Part shown: positions 38,313-47,423 of the stretch, piece by piece | Layout of the letters: each line of letters begins with the position of its first letter | How positions within the stretch are numbered: position 1 is the first letter of the stretch | DNA from: an uncultured Actinomyces sp. | GTDB taxonomy: Bacteria > Actinomycetota > Actinomycetes > Actinomycetales > Actinomycetaceae | Direction: 5' to 3' | DNA: 60,865 nt | Assembly: GCA_900541895.1 (NCBI GenBank) | Contig: UWSI01000010.1 | Span: 1-60,865, forward strand | The notes under the pieces: model-generated | Databases searched by the model: none | What the model was told of the DNA's origin: nothing | What the model saw: the letters and a program-made list of their open reading frames with translations, nothing else | Made by a program: the position numbers and the translations under genes

Positions 38313-40871
38313 TCAGTTCAGGTCTGCAGCCTGAGCGTTCAGCATGCGCTCAGTGGTCGAAATCTGCTCGCGGAGCAGGCGAAGCAATGCAGCTGATGCC
38401 GTCCGGTGGTTGAAGATCCACTCGTTTCCCTTGGCGATCGGATCGATACCCTGGGTGTATCCCGCAATGGCCTTGGGGAACATCAAGGTCACAATATCTT
38501 CAGCGATGTGGAAGGTGTGATCCCTCCAGATCTGCTCAAGAGAATCGAAGTAGTCGGCAACCACTGGGACATACATGTCGGGGTTCGTTCGCGCCTGGGC
38601 CCAGAAGCCCGAAACCATCGCCCAACGGGTGTCATTGGGAATGGACAGATCGCGAAGAACAGCATCCCATGTCTGCTGCTTGACACCCTGATCGGGCACT
38701 GCGGCTCGCGCAGCGGCGGCCTTCTGGTGACCCGTCATCGTGTCGTCTTCGCTCTCGAGGGCTGCGATCTCGGCCTCAACGGCAACGCCTCCGCGTACCA
38801 GAGCAATGAGGAGAGCCCAGCGCAGGTCAACGTCCAGATCCAGGCCCATCAGGGTCTGGGTTCCATCGTAGAGTCCCTGAATGGCTTCGAAGTGCTCGGG
38901 GAGAACAGCGCAGTGCGCAAGCTCGCGCACAAAAAGCTGTTGTTCGTCGGAGTGAGCCGCCGCGGTACGCGCAAGGATGAGCAAAGCTGAAGCAACGCGC
39001 TCTTGCAGAGCAGCACGCTTCGAGGGTGCGACGTAGGTTTCCAGTGCCTGGTCGAGGTGACGCAGGTAAAGACGCAGCATGGTCGCATTGCGCTCAACAG
39101 GCAGAGCGGTGAGCAACAGCGTGAGGTAGTTGTGTGCGGGCATCTCACCATCGCGGGTCATGTCCCAAGCCGAGGCCATGATCACGCCGCGAGTCAAGGA
39201 ATCCTCGAATCGCGAGATATTGCGGATTGCGAAGTCAAGAGACTGCGGATCCAAGCGAACCTTTGCGTAGGCCAGATCTTGGTCGTTAATGAGGATGAGA
39301 TCAGGGCGTGCGATTCCCTGAGCTTCCTCGACGATGGTCGAGGCGCCATCAACATCAAGTTCCTGGCTGAAGACGCGAGAGATTGCTCCCTCTTCGTTTG
39401 CACTGTAACCGGAAACAATCAAGCGGTGAGGACGCAGAGACGACCCCTCAGAGAAAGACTCCTGAAGCACAGCAAGCTTGGTGATTGTCCCATTATCGTC
39501 GACCTCAATTTCGGGGCGAAGCAGAGTGATGCCTGCTTCTTCCAGCCAGACTCGCGACCACTGCTTGAGATCGCGGCCCGAGGCCTTTTCAAGCTCGTCA
39601 AGAAGATCTGCCAAGGTGGCGTTCTGGTAGGAGTGCTTCGTCAGGTACTCATGCAGGCCTGCGAAGAAGTGCTCGCGGCCGACATAGCTGACCAGCTGTC
39701 GGAGAACTGAGGCTCCCTTTGCATAGGTAATGCCGTCGAAGTTCACCTCAACATCGGCAAGATCACGGATCTCAGCGGTAATGGGGTGAGTGGTAGGAAG
39801 CTGATCCTGGTTCATACCCCAGTCCTTACGGAGCATGAAGCCAGTCCAACCTTCTGTGTATTCGGTTGCCTCAGCCAGTGCCAAGTGGCTCATAAATTCA
39901 GCGAAAGACTCATTGAGCCACAGATCGTTCCACCACTTCATGGTGACCAGATCGCCAAACCACATGTGTGCCAGCTCGTGGAGGATCGTATTGGCACGAG
40001 CTTCCAAGTCAGCAGTCGTGGGGCGGGTACGGAAAATGTACTGGTCACGGAAAGTGACACAGCCGGCGTTCTCCATCGCACCCGCGTTGTATTCGGGGAC
40101 GAAGATCTGGTCGTAGGTCTTGAAGGGGTAAGGAATTCCGTAAGCGGCCTCGAAGAAGGAGAATCCCTGGCGGGTGATTTCGAGGATGCGATCAGAATCC
40201 AAGGAGTCGATAAGGGATGCACGGCACCACACGCCGAGCGGAATCGTGCGGCCATCGCTGGAAACTAGGGAATCGGTAACGCCCTGGTAGGGGCCAGCGA
40301 TAATCGCAGTGATATAGGTTGAGATGCGCTCGGTTTCTTCGAAGCGATACGTCCAGCGATCCTCGTGAACTTCAGGCTCGGGGGTAGCCGAGTTCGAGAA
40401 GACCTTCCAGCCTGCAGGAACGGTGACCGTGAAAGTAAAGGTCGCCTTGAGGTCGGGCTGCTCGAAAGTTGTAAAAACACGGCGGGCATCGGGAACCTCG
40501 AACTGCGAGTAGCAGTAGGCCTGTGAATCCGCGGGGTCCACGAAGCGGTGAAGGCCTTCACCGGTGTGCATGTACTGGCAGTCAGCCTCGACAGTCAAGG
40601 TGTTGTGTGCCGCAAGCGGAGGAAGGGTAATACGATTGTCCTGGTGAATCACCGGGTCCAAAGTTTCACCGTTGAAAACGATCGAATGAACGTTATTCGA
40701 GACTAGATCAGCGAAGGTCGCTTCGCCCTCAGTAGCACTGAAGGTAACGGTGGTGCGAGAAAGGAAGTCCCTGTCTCCGCGAGTGAGGTCGAGTTCGACG
40801 TCGTAGTGATCAACTGAGATCACTGCTGCGCGCTGCTGTGCTTCTTCGCGCGTCAGGTTCAGGCCAGGCAT
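38313..40871 (-). CDS. pepN: Aminopeptidase N (M1 family)
   Basis: A zinc metallopeptidase of 852 residues that removes N-terminal residues from peptides in the cytoplasm. It has the M1 exopeptidase motif AGAMENAG (substrate amino-group binding) and the zinc site HELAHMWFGDLVTMKWWNDL with the third ligand Glu in NESFAEF, followed by the ERAP1-like C-terminal domain. No signal peptide is seen; length is typical of actinobacterial PepN. GGAAGG lies six bases before the ATG. It is followed on the same strand upstream by the M13 peptidase gene (ends 41016), with its own control region between. Confidence 0.95.
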   Translation of the reverse strand: MPGLNLTREEAQQRAAVISVDHYDVELDLTRGDRDFLSRTTVTFSATEGEATFADLVSNNVHSIVFNGETLDPVIHQDNRITLPPLAAHNTLTVEADCQYMHTGEGLHRFVDPADSQAYCYSQFEVPDARRVFTTFEQPDLKATFTFTVTVPAGWKVFSNSATPEPEVHEDRWTYRFEETERISTYITAIIAGPYQGVTDSLVSSDGRTIPLGVWCRASLIDSLDSDRILEITRQGFSFFEAAYGIPYPFKTYDQIFVPEYNAGAMENAGCVTFRDQYIFRTRPTTADLEARANTILHELAHMWFGDLVTMKWWNDLWLNESFAEFMSHLALAEATEYTEGWTGFMLRKDWGMNQDQLPTTHPITAEIRDLADVEVNFDGITYAKGASVLRQLVSYVGREHFFAGLHEYLTKHSYQNATLADLLDELEKASGRDLKQWSRVWLEEAGITLLRPEIEVDDNGTITKLAVLQESFSEGSSLRPHRLIVSGYSANEEGAISRVFSQELDVDGASTIVEEAQGIARPDLILINDQDLAYAKVRLDPQSLDFAIRNISRFEDSLTRGVIMASAWDMTRDGEMPAHNYLTLLLTALPVERNATMLRLYLRHLDQALETYVAPSKRAALQERVASALLILARTAAAHSDEQQLFVRELAHCAVLPEHFEAIQGLYDGTQTLMGLDLDVDLRWALLIALVRGGVAVEAEIAALESEDDTMTGHQKAAAARAAVPDQGVKQQTWDAVLRDLSIPNDTRWAMVSGFWAQARTNPDMYVPVVADYFDSLEQIWRDHTFHIAEDIVTLMFPKAIAGYTQGIDPIAKGNEWIFNHRTASAALLRLLREQISTTERMLNAQAADLN

Positions 40872-41015
40872 TACGTACCTTCCAATTGTGTTGACGATTC
40901 ACACGCGCATGCTGCGCGTAAACGTGTTTATTTTTGCATGTTTACGCCGATGGTGCGAACCTTGCCGCGCCATCTGTTGCATTGTTGTGACGAAATGAAA
41001 AGTCAGTTGTCCTGG

Positions 41016-42980
41016 CTACCAAATATGAACGCGTTCGTTGGGGGCAATCCACAGAGCATCATCGGGTGCCAGATCATAGGCCTCGGCAAAGGAATCCATG
41101 TTTGCGACAACTTGATTGCAACGGAATTCTGCGGGGGAGTGCGGGTCAATACTCAGGAGCTGTTTGGCAAATTCGCGTCGGATAGCGGTCCTCCACCCGC
41201 GTGCCCAAGAAGCGAAGAAGCGCTGCGCCGCGGTTAATCCGTCGATCACAGGGGCAGTTTCTGGTGTTATTCCCTTTTTGTTCAAACGAGAGACGTAGGC
41301 CTGCCAGGCAATAGAAAGACCGGCGAGATCTCCAATATTTTCGCCCAGAGTTAATGCTCCATTAACGTGGAGCGCAGGCTCCTCGCCCTCAAGATCACGT
41401 GGGGTCAGAGCATCGTATTGTTCGATCAGGCGCTTTGTGCGTTCTTCGAAACGAGCACGGTCCTCCTCAGTCCACCAGTTCTCCAGATTTCCCTCTGCAT
41501 CGAAACGCGAACCTTGGTCATCGAATCCATGTCCAATCTCATGACCGATAATCGCACCGATTGCACCGAAATTCGATGCATCGTCAGCCTTTGGATCAAA
41601 GAAGGGCGCTTGAAGAATGGCCGCGGGGAAAACAATTTCGTTCATCGTTGGGTCGTAGTAGGCATTGACCGTTTGAGGCGTCATGTGCCATTCAGTGCGA
41701 TCGACAGGGCCACCCAACTTATCCCAGCGGCGTTGAACGTGGAACCTCGTCGCGGCCTCGACAGTATCAACGAGGGAAAGGGACTCCACGCTCAGTGGAG
41801 AATAGTCGATCCAACGGTCGGGGTAGCCAATCTTCGGGGTGAAAGTTGAAAGTTTCTTGAGAGCTGCTGCTCGCGTTTCTTCACCCATCCAATCGCATGT
41901 GGACAGGGCCTGGTGGTAAGCCTTAAGAAGAGAATGGACGAGCTCGTCCATAGTGGCCTTGTTTTCAGGAGGGAAGTGGCGCGACACCCAAATTTCACCC
42001 ATGGCCTCGCCCAGGAGAGAAGATACCAGGGAAAGTCCACGCTTCCAGCGGGGGCGAAGTTCCTCGGTTCCTGAAAGAGCTCGACCGTGGAAGTTGAAAG
42101 ATGCCTCAATAAACTCACTCGACAACAGCATCGCGTATTCATCGATGAGCGAATGTTCCATCCACAGCTTCAGTGTTTCAAGATCCGTTTGAGACCAGAG
42201 CGTGGTTGCATGTTCAAGGAATTCTGGCTGGGAGACGTTGAGAGTATCGACCTTATCGATGGGAAGATGCGCGGATACGGCCCACTCTTCCCAGGGGAAT
42301 GAGGGATAAGAGCTGCACAGTTCCTTCCATGTCATGGGGTGATCAGCCAAGAGTGGGTCGCGGTTCGAGACTGCATCGCGATGGAAGGACGCAATCTGCG
42401 TTTCCAGTTCTTTCACGGCGCGTGCATGTTCAGCTGCCTGCTCCTGATCAATTCCGACAAGGGTGAAGAGGGTGGCAACGTAGGCCTCCCAGGCCTCGAG
42501 GATTGGGCGATGCTGCTCCTCGCGGTAGTAGGCCTCGTCGGGAAGTGAAATGCCGCTCTGGTAAATATCCAATTGGTGTTGGCTGGAGTTGTGGGCATCG
42601 GTGCCGACATAGCTCCCGAAGAGGCCTCCAATGCCTTCGTAGCGGAAAGTCCCCATTAAGCGTGCGAGTTCGAGGTGTGTACTCACGGAGCGCAGACGCT
42701 CAAGCTTTCCTGCAATAGGGGAGTAGCCTGCGGTCTCGACAGCTTCTTCATCCATGAAGGTGCCGTAGAGATGGGCGATTAATTCTGCATTGTGTCCTGG
42801 GATTTTGCCTAAGCTCGCATCCTCGGCAATCTCCTTTTCCCATAGCTCAGATTGATCGTGGAGCTGGTTGAAGATGCCGTCCATCGGGCGATCTGCAGGA
42901 ATCTTGTGGGTGGCAAGCCATTGGCCGTTGATGAAGCGGTAGAAATCGTCTTGAGGGCGGTAGCTCTGGGTCTCAGTCAT
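41016..42980 (-). CDS. pepO: M13 family endopeptidase (PepO/neprilysin-like)
   Basis: A 654-residue zinc endopeptidase of the neprilysin family that cuts short peptides. Motifs are NAYYDPTMNEIVFPAAIL, the zinc site IGAIIGHEIGHGFDDQGSRF with the second Glu in GENIGDLAGL, and the C-terminal CRCQW-like region (FRCNQVVANMDSFAEAYDLA). There is no signal peptide, so it should be cytoplasmic like lactococcal PepO. The ATG at 42980 follows TACAGT by exactly six bases and has no ribosome site, fitting leaderless translation; an ORF extension to 43016 is not supported. Confidence 0.93.
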   Translation of the reverse strand: MTETQSYRPQDDFYRFINGQWLATHKIPADRPMDGIFNQLHDQSELWEKEIAEDASLGKIPGHNAELIAHLYGTFMDEEAVETAGYSPIAGKLERLRSVSTHLELARLMGTFRYEGIGGLFGSYVGTDAHNSSQHQLDIYQSGISLPDEAYYREEQHRPILEAWEAYVATLFTLVGIDQEQAAEHARAVKELETQIASFHRDAVSNRDPLLADHPMTWKELCSSYPSFPWEEWAVSAHLPIDKVDTLNVSQPEFLEHATTLWSQTDLETLKLWMEHSLIDEYAMLLSSEFIEASFNFHGRALSGTEELRPRWKRGLSLVSSLLGEAMGEIWVSRHFPPENKATMDELVHSLLKAYHQALSTCDWMGEETRAAALKKLSTFTPKIGYPDRWIDYSPLSVESLSLVDTVEAATRFHVQRRWDKLGGPVDRTEWHMTPQTVNAYYDPTMNEIVFPAAILQAPFFDPKADDASNFGAIGAIIGHEIGHGFDDQGSRFDAEGNLENWWTEEDRARFEERTKRLIEQYDALTPRDLEGEEPALHVNGALTLGENIGDLAGLSIAWQAYVSRLNKKGITPETAPVIDGLTAAQRFFASWARGWRTAIRREFAKQLLSIDPHSPAEFRCNQVVANMDSFAEAYDLAPDDALWIAPNERVHIW

Positions 42981-42986
42981 AGGGAC

Positions 42987-42992
42987 ACTGTA
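42987..42992 (-). promoter_or_regulatory. Probable leaderless promoter of pepO
   Basis: On the minus strand TACAGT, six bases and the ATG at 42980. Transcription would begin at the start codon. Confidence 0.5.
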
Positions 42993-43025
42993 CGTTGCTC
43001 GGACGTGCGATTGCACCCCTAATGT

Positions 43026-43039
43026 TTAGGGATACCTAA
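43026..43039. repeat. Inverted repeat TTAGG-N4-CCTAA
   Basis: Perfect five-base arms in the pepO/glpA divergent region, about 50 bases upstream of the pepO start. The arms recall DtxR/IdeR half-sites, but the four-base centre is too short for the usual 19-bp site. Confidence 0.3.
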
Positions 43040-43076
43040 GTTTCCTGCGAATGATTACATGGTAAATACCCCCGTC

Positions 43077-43090
43077 TGCACATATGTGCA
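43077..43090. promoter_or_regulatory. Palindrome TGCACATATGTGCA before glpABC
   Basis: A perfect 14-base palindrome 90 bases upstream of glpA, with a half copy (ATGTGCA) 16 bases further on. A good candidate operator for the glycerol-3-phosphate genes; the regulator is not encoded here. Confidence 0.5.
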
Positions 43091-43180
43091 AAACGGTGTG
43101 GGCGGATGTGCAGAGGCGTTAAAAGAGTAATGATTTAAGTGGTACATAAGCTCAAACAGAATTAAGGAACAGCGAACGCT

Positions 43181-44848
43181 ATGAGGACGATGGAGACCGA
43201 TGTCGTAGTCATTGGCGGCGGCTCAACCGGCGCCGGCGTTGTCCGCGATGTGGCAATGCGCGGATTCCGCGCAATACTTCTTGACCGAGCCGATATGGCT
43301 CAAGGAACCTCAGGTCGCTACCACGGCCTGCTCCACTCCGGTGGACGCTATATCGCATCCGACCCGGAATCTGCGACTGAATGCGCTGAAGAGAACGCAA
43401 TTGTCTCGCGTATTAATGCCGATGCCGTTGAAAGGACAGGCGGCCTTTTCGTCACGACATCTGCAGATGATGAGGAATACGCCGACCACTTCCTCGAGCG
43501 CGCTAGGGCGGCTCGCGTTCCCGCCGAAGAGATTTCCCCCGCCGAGGCCCTGCGCCGTGAACCTCGACTGGACCCCCACCTCAAGAGGGCCTTCGCGGTT
43601 GAAGATGGAACCGTTGACGGTTGGCGTATGACGTGGGGCGCAGCTCGCTCCGCTATTGCCTACGGTGCTGAGATCCTTACCTACACGCGGGCAACCGGAA
43701 TTCAGCGATCGGAGGATCGCATTGAAGCGGTTTTTGCGCGCGATGAACGAAGCGGTGAAGACATCCGTATCGATTGCTCCTTCGTTTTGAACTGCGGCGG
43801 TCCCTGGGCGGGACAGATCGCTGCTCTTGCTGACTGTCATGGCGTTGAGGTTGTCCCCGGCGCAGGCATCATGATTGCAATGAATCACCGCCTCTCTCAA
43901 ACGGTTATTAACCGCTGTATCTGGCCTGCAGATGGCGACATCTTGGTTCCGGTTCACCCGGTGTGCATCATCGGTACGACGGACCTTAAGGCTGAGGATC
44001 CGGATAAACTTCCGATTCTTGCCGACCAAGTTCAGCAAATGCTTGATGCCGGTGAAGCATTGATTCCTGGCTTCCGCCAATCGCGTGCTCTTCACGCATG
44101 GGCAGGTGCGCGGCCGCTGATTAAGGACAGTCGTGTCTCCGAAACGGATACCCGCCACATGGCACGTGGAATGCATGTTGTCGACCACCTCAACCGCGAC
44201 GGCGTCGATGGCATCTTGACGATTGCCGGCGGTAAGCTCACGACCTACCGCCTCATGGCAGAACGCATTGTTGACATCATGTGTCAGCAGATGGGCGAGG
44301 AACGTCCCTGTCGTACAGCGGAAGAAGCTGTTCCCGAGGCAGAAGGAAAGTCGAACTACTACATCGGCCACCGCCTCGACGAAGTCGAACACCACGGAAA
44401 GTCACCTTCCAGTGAAGAGATCATCTGTGAGTGTGAATTGGTCACCCGCGAAATGCTTGAACGCACCATGGATGCACTTCCCGGCGGCCAGCTTGATGAC
44501 GTCCGTCGTCAGATTCGCCTGGGAATGGGACCCTGCCAAGGTGGCTTCTGCTCGCAGCGCAGCGCAGGAATTGCGCATGAACGCGGCGATATTGATGCTC
44601 CTCGTGCGAACGAGTTGCTTCGTTTGTTCCTGAAGAATCGTTGGATTGGTTTGTGGCCGATCCTCTTCGGAAAGCAGGCGCGCCAGGCGGCCTTGGACAA
44701 CTGGATCCACGAAGGAACCCTCGACGTCGAGCATTTGCCGACCGTCCCCAACGCGGTTCCGCGTGAATGTGAATACTGGGATGCCCTTGAAGGCGAGGAA
44801 GAAAACCCCGCAGCTGGGGAAGAGAAGGAAGGTCATACTCATGCGTGA
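43181..44848 (+). CDS. glpA: Anaerobic glycerol-3-phosphate dehydrogenase subunit A
   Basis: GlpA is the FAD subunit of the anaerobic GlpABC enzyme, which oxidises glycerol 3-phosphate to dihydroxyacetone phosphate and passes electrons to menaquinone. The 555-residue product begins with a dinucleotide fold (VVVIGGGSTGAGVVRDVAMR), then GTSGRYHGLLHSGGRYIASD. The C-terminal part has the BFD-like iron-sulfur module (EEIICECELVTREML and GMGPCQGGFC) that separates GlpA from aerobic GlpD. The start ATG at 43181 has AAGGA 12 bases upstream; ATG 43190 is an alternative. It overlaps glpB by eight bases. Confidence 0.95.
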   Translation: MRTMETDVVVIGGGSTGAGVVRDVAMRGFRAILLDRADMAQGTSGRYHGLLHSGGRYIASDPESATECAEENAIVSRINADAVERTGGLFVTTSADDEEYADHFLERARAARVPAEEISPAEALRREPRLDPHLKRAFAVEDGTVDGWRMTWGAARSAIAYGAEILTYTRATGIQRSEDRIEAVFARDERSGEDIRIDCSFVLNCGGPWAGQIAALADCHGVEVVPGAGIMIAMNHRLSQTVINRCIWPADGDILVPVHPVCIIGTTDLKAEDPDKLPILADQVQQMLDAGEALIPGFRQSRALHAWAGARPLIKDSRVSETDTRHMARGMHVVDHLNRDGVDGILTIAGGKLTTYRLMAERIVDIMCQQMGEERPCRTAEEAVPEAEGKSNYYIGHRLDEVEHHGKSPSSEEIICECELVTREMLERTMDALPGGQLDDVRRQIRLGMGPCQGGFCSQRSAGIAHERGDIDAPRANELLRLFLKNRWIGLWPILFGKQARQAALDNWIHEGTLDVEHLPTVPNAVPRECEYWDALEGEEENPAAGEEKEGHTHA

Positions 44849-46088
44849 CGCAGTCGTTATCGGAGCGGGCCTTGCCGGTCTTGCTGCCAGCATCCGACTG
44901 GCACAACGCGGAGCAAAGGTCACTCTTGTCACCAAGGGAATCGGTGGACTTCAACTGGGACAGGGAACAATCGACGCCCTTGGATACGCCCCAGAGTTCG
45001 TTCAGCATCCCCTCGAGGCCATTGAGAATCTGGCCAATGAACGTCCGGAGCACCCCTACGCTCGACTTGGTGTGGATTCGGTCGCTCAATCCTTCGAATG
45101 GATCCGTGAGCTTCTTGGCCCTGAACGCCTTGTCGGATCGCTTGACCATAACGTTCGCATCCCAACTGCACTGGGCGCTCTGCGTCCCACTGCGTTGTAT
45201 CAGCCTTCGATGGAGGCTGGAATTCCAGTTGGCCAGGAATTCCTGATCGTTGGTTTCAACCGACTCAAGGACTTCTACCCGGCACTGGCAGCAGAGAATC
45301 TGCGCTTGCAAAAGGACGTAAACGGTAATCCGATCTCGGCGCGATCTGCATACGTCGATTTGGACGTCCGCGGTGAAGAACGCGATACGACGGGAACTAA
45401 CTTTGCCCGTGCGCTCGATCTGAAAGAAAACCGTGTTCGCTTGGTTGAACTGCTCAAGCAGGTCGTTCGCCCCGGTGAAACGGTTGGTCTTCCTGCCGTG
45501 CTCGGGCTCAATGATCCGACTGCTTGGAAAGACATCCAGGAAATGCTTGGTCATCCCGTCTTTGAAATCATTCTGCAGCCGCCGTCGGTTCCCGGAATGC
45601 GCCTCAATCAGGAGCTCACCGAGATTGCGAAGGCAAACTGCCGCGTCATGCTGGGATCGTCGTTAGTTTCTTACGAGGCCGATGGCGACCGACTGCGCAG
45701 CGTGACCGTTTCAACCGCGGGACACCCACGCACCATTGAAACAAAGACTCTGATCCTTGCAGCCGGTGGTTTTGAGTCCGGTGCTCTGGAGATTGATTCT
45801 TACGGTAACGTCAGCGATACCGTGATGCGACTTCCGCTGACCGGAGTCGATACCACCTTGCTGAATGGTGATTTTTGGGGAAGCGAACAGCCTCTTTTCA
45901 AGGTTGGCTTTGATGTTGATGAGCATATGCGTGTGTGCACTCCGGGCGCAGGCCCCGTCTACACCAATGTGTATGCTGCCGGCGGAAACCTGAGCGGTGC
46001 AACCCGTTGGAAGGAAAAGTCCGGTGACGGAATTGCACTGGCAAGCGCGCTGCGCGCAGCGGATTCGATTGTGGAGGAACTTCAATGA
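44841..46088 (+). CDS. glpB: Anaerobic glycerol-3-phosphate dehydrogenase subunit B
   Basis: GlpB is the second flavin subunit of the GlpABC complex. The 415-residue protein opens with DAVVIGAGLAGLAASIRLAQ (FAD-binding dinucleotide fold) and ends with YTNVYAAGGNLSGATRWKEK, matching known GlpB proteins. The ATG at 44841 lies inside the end of glpA, with AAGGAAGG before it, so translation is coupled. Four bases are shared with glpC (ATGA). The longer frame back to 44646 is glpA in another phase. Confidence 0.93.
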   Translation: MRDAVVIGAGLAGLAASIRLAQRGAKVTLVTKGIGGLQLGQGTIDALGYAPEFVQHPLEAIENLANERPEHPYARLGVDSVAQSFEWIRELLGPERLVGSLDHNVRIPTALGALRPTALYQPSMEAGIPVGQEFLIVGFNRLKDFYPALAAENLRLQKDVNGNPISARSAYVDLDVRGEERDTTGTNFARALDLKENRVRLVELLKQVVRPGETVGLPAVLGLNDPTAWKDIQEMLGHPVFEIILQPPSVPGMRLNQELTEIAKANCRVMLGSSLVSYEADGDRLRSVTVSTAGHPRTIETKTLILAAGGFESGALEIDSYGNVSDTVMRLPLTGVDTTLLNGDFWGSEQPLFKVGFDVDEHMRVCTPGAGPVYTNVYAAGGNLSGATRWKEKSGDGIALASALRAADSIVEELQ

Positions 46089-47359
46089 GCCTGGAAATGG
46101 CACCCAGCGTCGAAGAAAGTGACGTTCTGGGGATTAACGGAGGCGAATTTGGCCTTCGATCAACCCTGGATGCCTGTGTGAAGTGCACGATCTGCGAAAC
46201 GCAATGCCCGGTCATGCGCGTGACAGATCTTTTCGCTGGCCCCAAGTACTCTGGACCGCAGTCTGAGCGCTATCGCAAAGATGGCCACATTGTCGACCAC
46301 TCGATTGACTACTGCTCCTCATGCGGTACCTGCTCGCTGGTATGCCCGCAGGGAGTGAAGGTCACTGAGATGATCCACCATGCGCGTACCGACATGAAGA
46401 GGAAGCAGGGAATCCCGCTTCGTGACCAGCTGATTGGTCGTACCGGCCTGATCGGCTCTGTCATGACTCCTTTTGCCCCCATTGCAAACTGGGCACTGGA
46501 CGTGAAGCCGATTCGTGTCGCGATGGAAAAGGTCATCGGTGTTGACCGCAACGCTCCCATGCCCCGCGCATATGGACGTACTTTTGAAAGCTGGTTCAAG
46601 AAGCACACCCCGCTTCCTGAGTCAGGAACAAAGGGACAGGTCATCTTCTTCCACGGATGCGCCGGCCAATACTTTGAGGTCGAAACCTCTATCCACTCCG
46701 TCTTGGTTTTGGAGCACCTGGGCTACGAAGTTCTGGTCCCGCACCACGGCTGCTGTGGTTTGGCTCTTCAGTCCAACGGCCTCTACGACGAGTCGCGAAA
46801 GTATGTCTCTCGCCTGACGAACGATTTGCGCAAGGCTAACCGCGATGCGCCGATCATTTCCTCCTCAGGTTCGTGTGGTGGCATGCTCCGTCACGAAGCT
46901 CACGATATTTTGGGAATGGACACCCCTGAGCTCCGCGATGTTTCCTCGCGTACCTGGGATATCTGCGAGTTCCTTATTGATCTTTATGATCGCGGGGAGC
47001 TTGACATGGATATGCAGCGAATCGATGTCACCATTCCGTACCACGCACCCTGCCAGCTCAAGTCTCAAGGACTGGGTATGCCCGCCGTTGAGCTGATGAG
47101 CCTGATCCCCGGTGTGACGGTGAAGGAATCCCAACAGCCCTGCTGTGGCATTGCGGGAACCTACGGAATGAAGAAAGAAAAGTACGCGATCGCTCAGGCG
47201 GTTGGAAAGCCCGTCTTTGACTTCGTCAAGCAGGTCAATGTCGAGCTTGCAGCGTGCGACACCGAAACCTGTCGTTGGCAGATCCGTACTGCAACGGGTG
47301 CGAATGTTGTTCACCCGATTTGGCTGCTTCACAAGGCCTACGGTCTTCCCGAGGGCTGA
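46085..47359 (+). CDS. glpC: Anaerobic glycerol-3-phosphate dehydrogenase subunit C
   Basis: GlpC anchors the complex at the membrane and carries two [4Fe-4S] clusters that hand electrons to menaquinone. The 424-residue protein shows CVKCTICETQCPV and CSSCGTCSLVCPQG near the N terminus, followed by two CCG domains (HHGCCGLALQ and QPCCGIAGTYG with their Cys-Gly signatures). GlpABC-type dehydrogenases work when oxygen is absent, in accord with the cyd and radical-SAM genes in this window. Starts ATGA-overlapped with glpB; the operon ends in a long hairpin. Confidence 0.94.
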   Translation: MSLEMAPSVEESDVLGINGGEFGLRSTLDACVKCTICETQCPVMRVTDLFAGPKYSGPQSERYRKDGHIVDHSIDYCSSCGTCSLVCPQGVKVTEMIHHARTDMKRKQGIPLRDQLIGRTGLIGSVMTPFAPIANWALDVKPIRVAMEKVIGVDRNAPMPRAYGRTFESWFKKHTPLPESGTKGQVIFFHGCAGQYFEVETSIHSVLVLEHLGYEVLVPHHGCCGLALQSNGLYDESRKYVSRLTNDLRKANRDAPIISSSGSCGGMLRHEAHDILGMDTPELRDVSSRTWDICEFLIDLYDRGELDMDMQRIDVTIPYHAPCQLKSQGLGMPAVELMSLIPGVTVKESQQPCCGIAGTYGMKKEKYAIAQAVGKPVFDFVKQVNVELAACDTETCRWQIRTATGANVVHPIWLLHKAYGLPEG

Positions 47360-47370
47360 GATGTAAAGAG

Positions 47371-47410
47371 TATCCCCGGGCGGCGCGCAGACGATGCGCC
47401 CCCGGGGATA
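47371..47410 (+). terminator. Large hairpin after glpC
   Basis: TATCCCCGGGCGGCGC pairs with GCGCCCCCGGGGATA around nine bases (one bulged C). There is no T-run, but the stem is very stable. The next promoter's TACTGT lies directly against its right arm. Confidence 0.7.
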
Positions 47411-47411
47411 T

Positions 47412-47417
47412 TACTGT
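47412..47417 (+). promoter_or_regulatory. Probable leaderless promoter of SDR gene
   Basis: TACTGT followed after exactly six bases by ATG at 47424. No Shine-Dalgarno sequence is present. Confidence 0.5.
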
Positions 47418-47423
47418 TACCCC

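Noticed and set aside
43026..43039. DtxR/IdeR iron-box reading of TTAGG-N4-CCTAA
   Set aside because: The centre is four bases instead of nine, and neither neighbouring gene is an iron gene.
43310..44395. 361-codon open frame antisense to glpA
   Set aside because: Shadow of the conserved FAD domain; no recognisable motifs.
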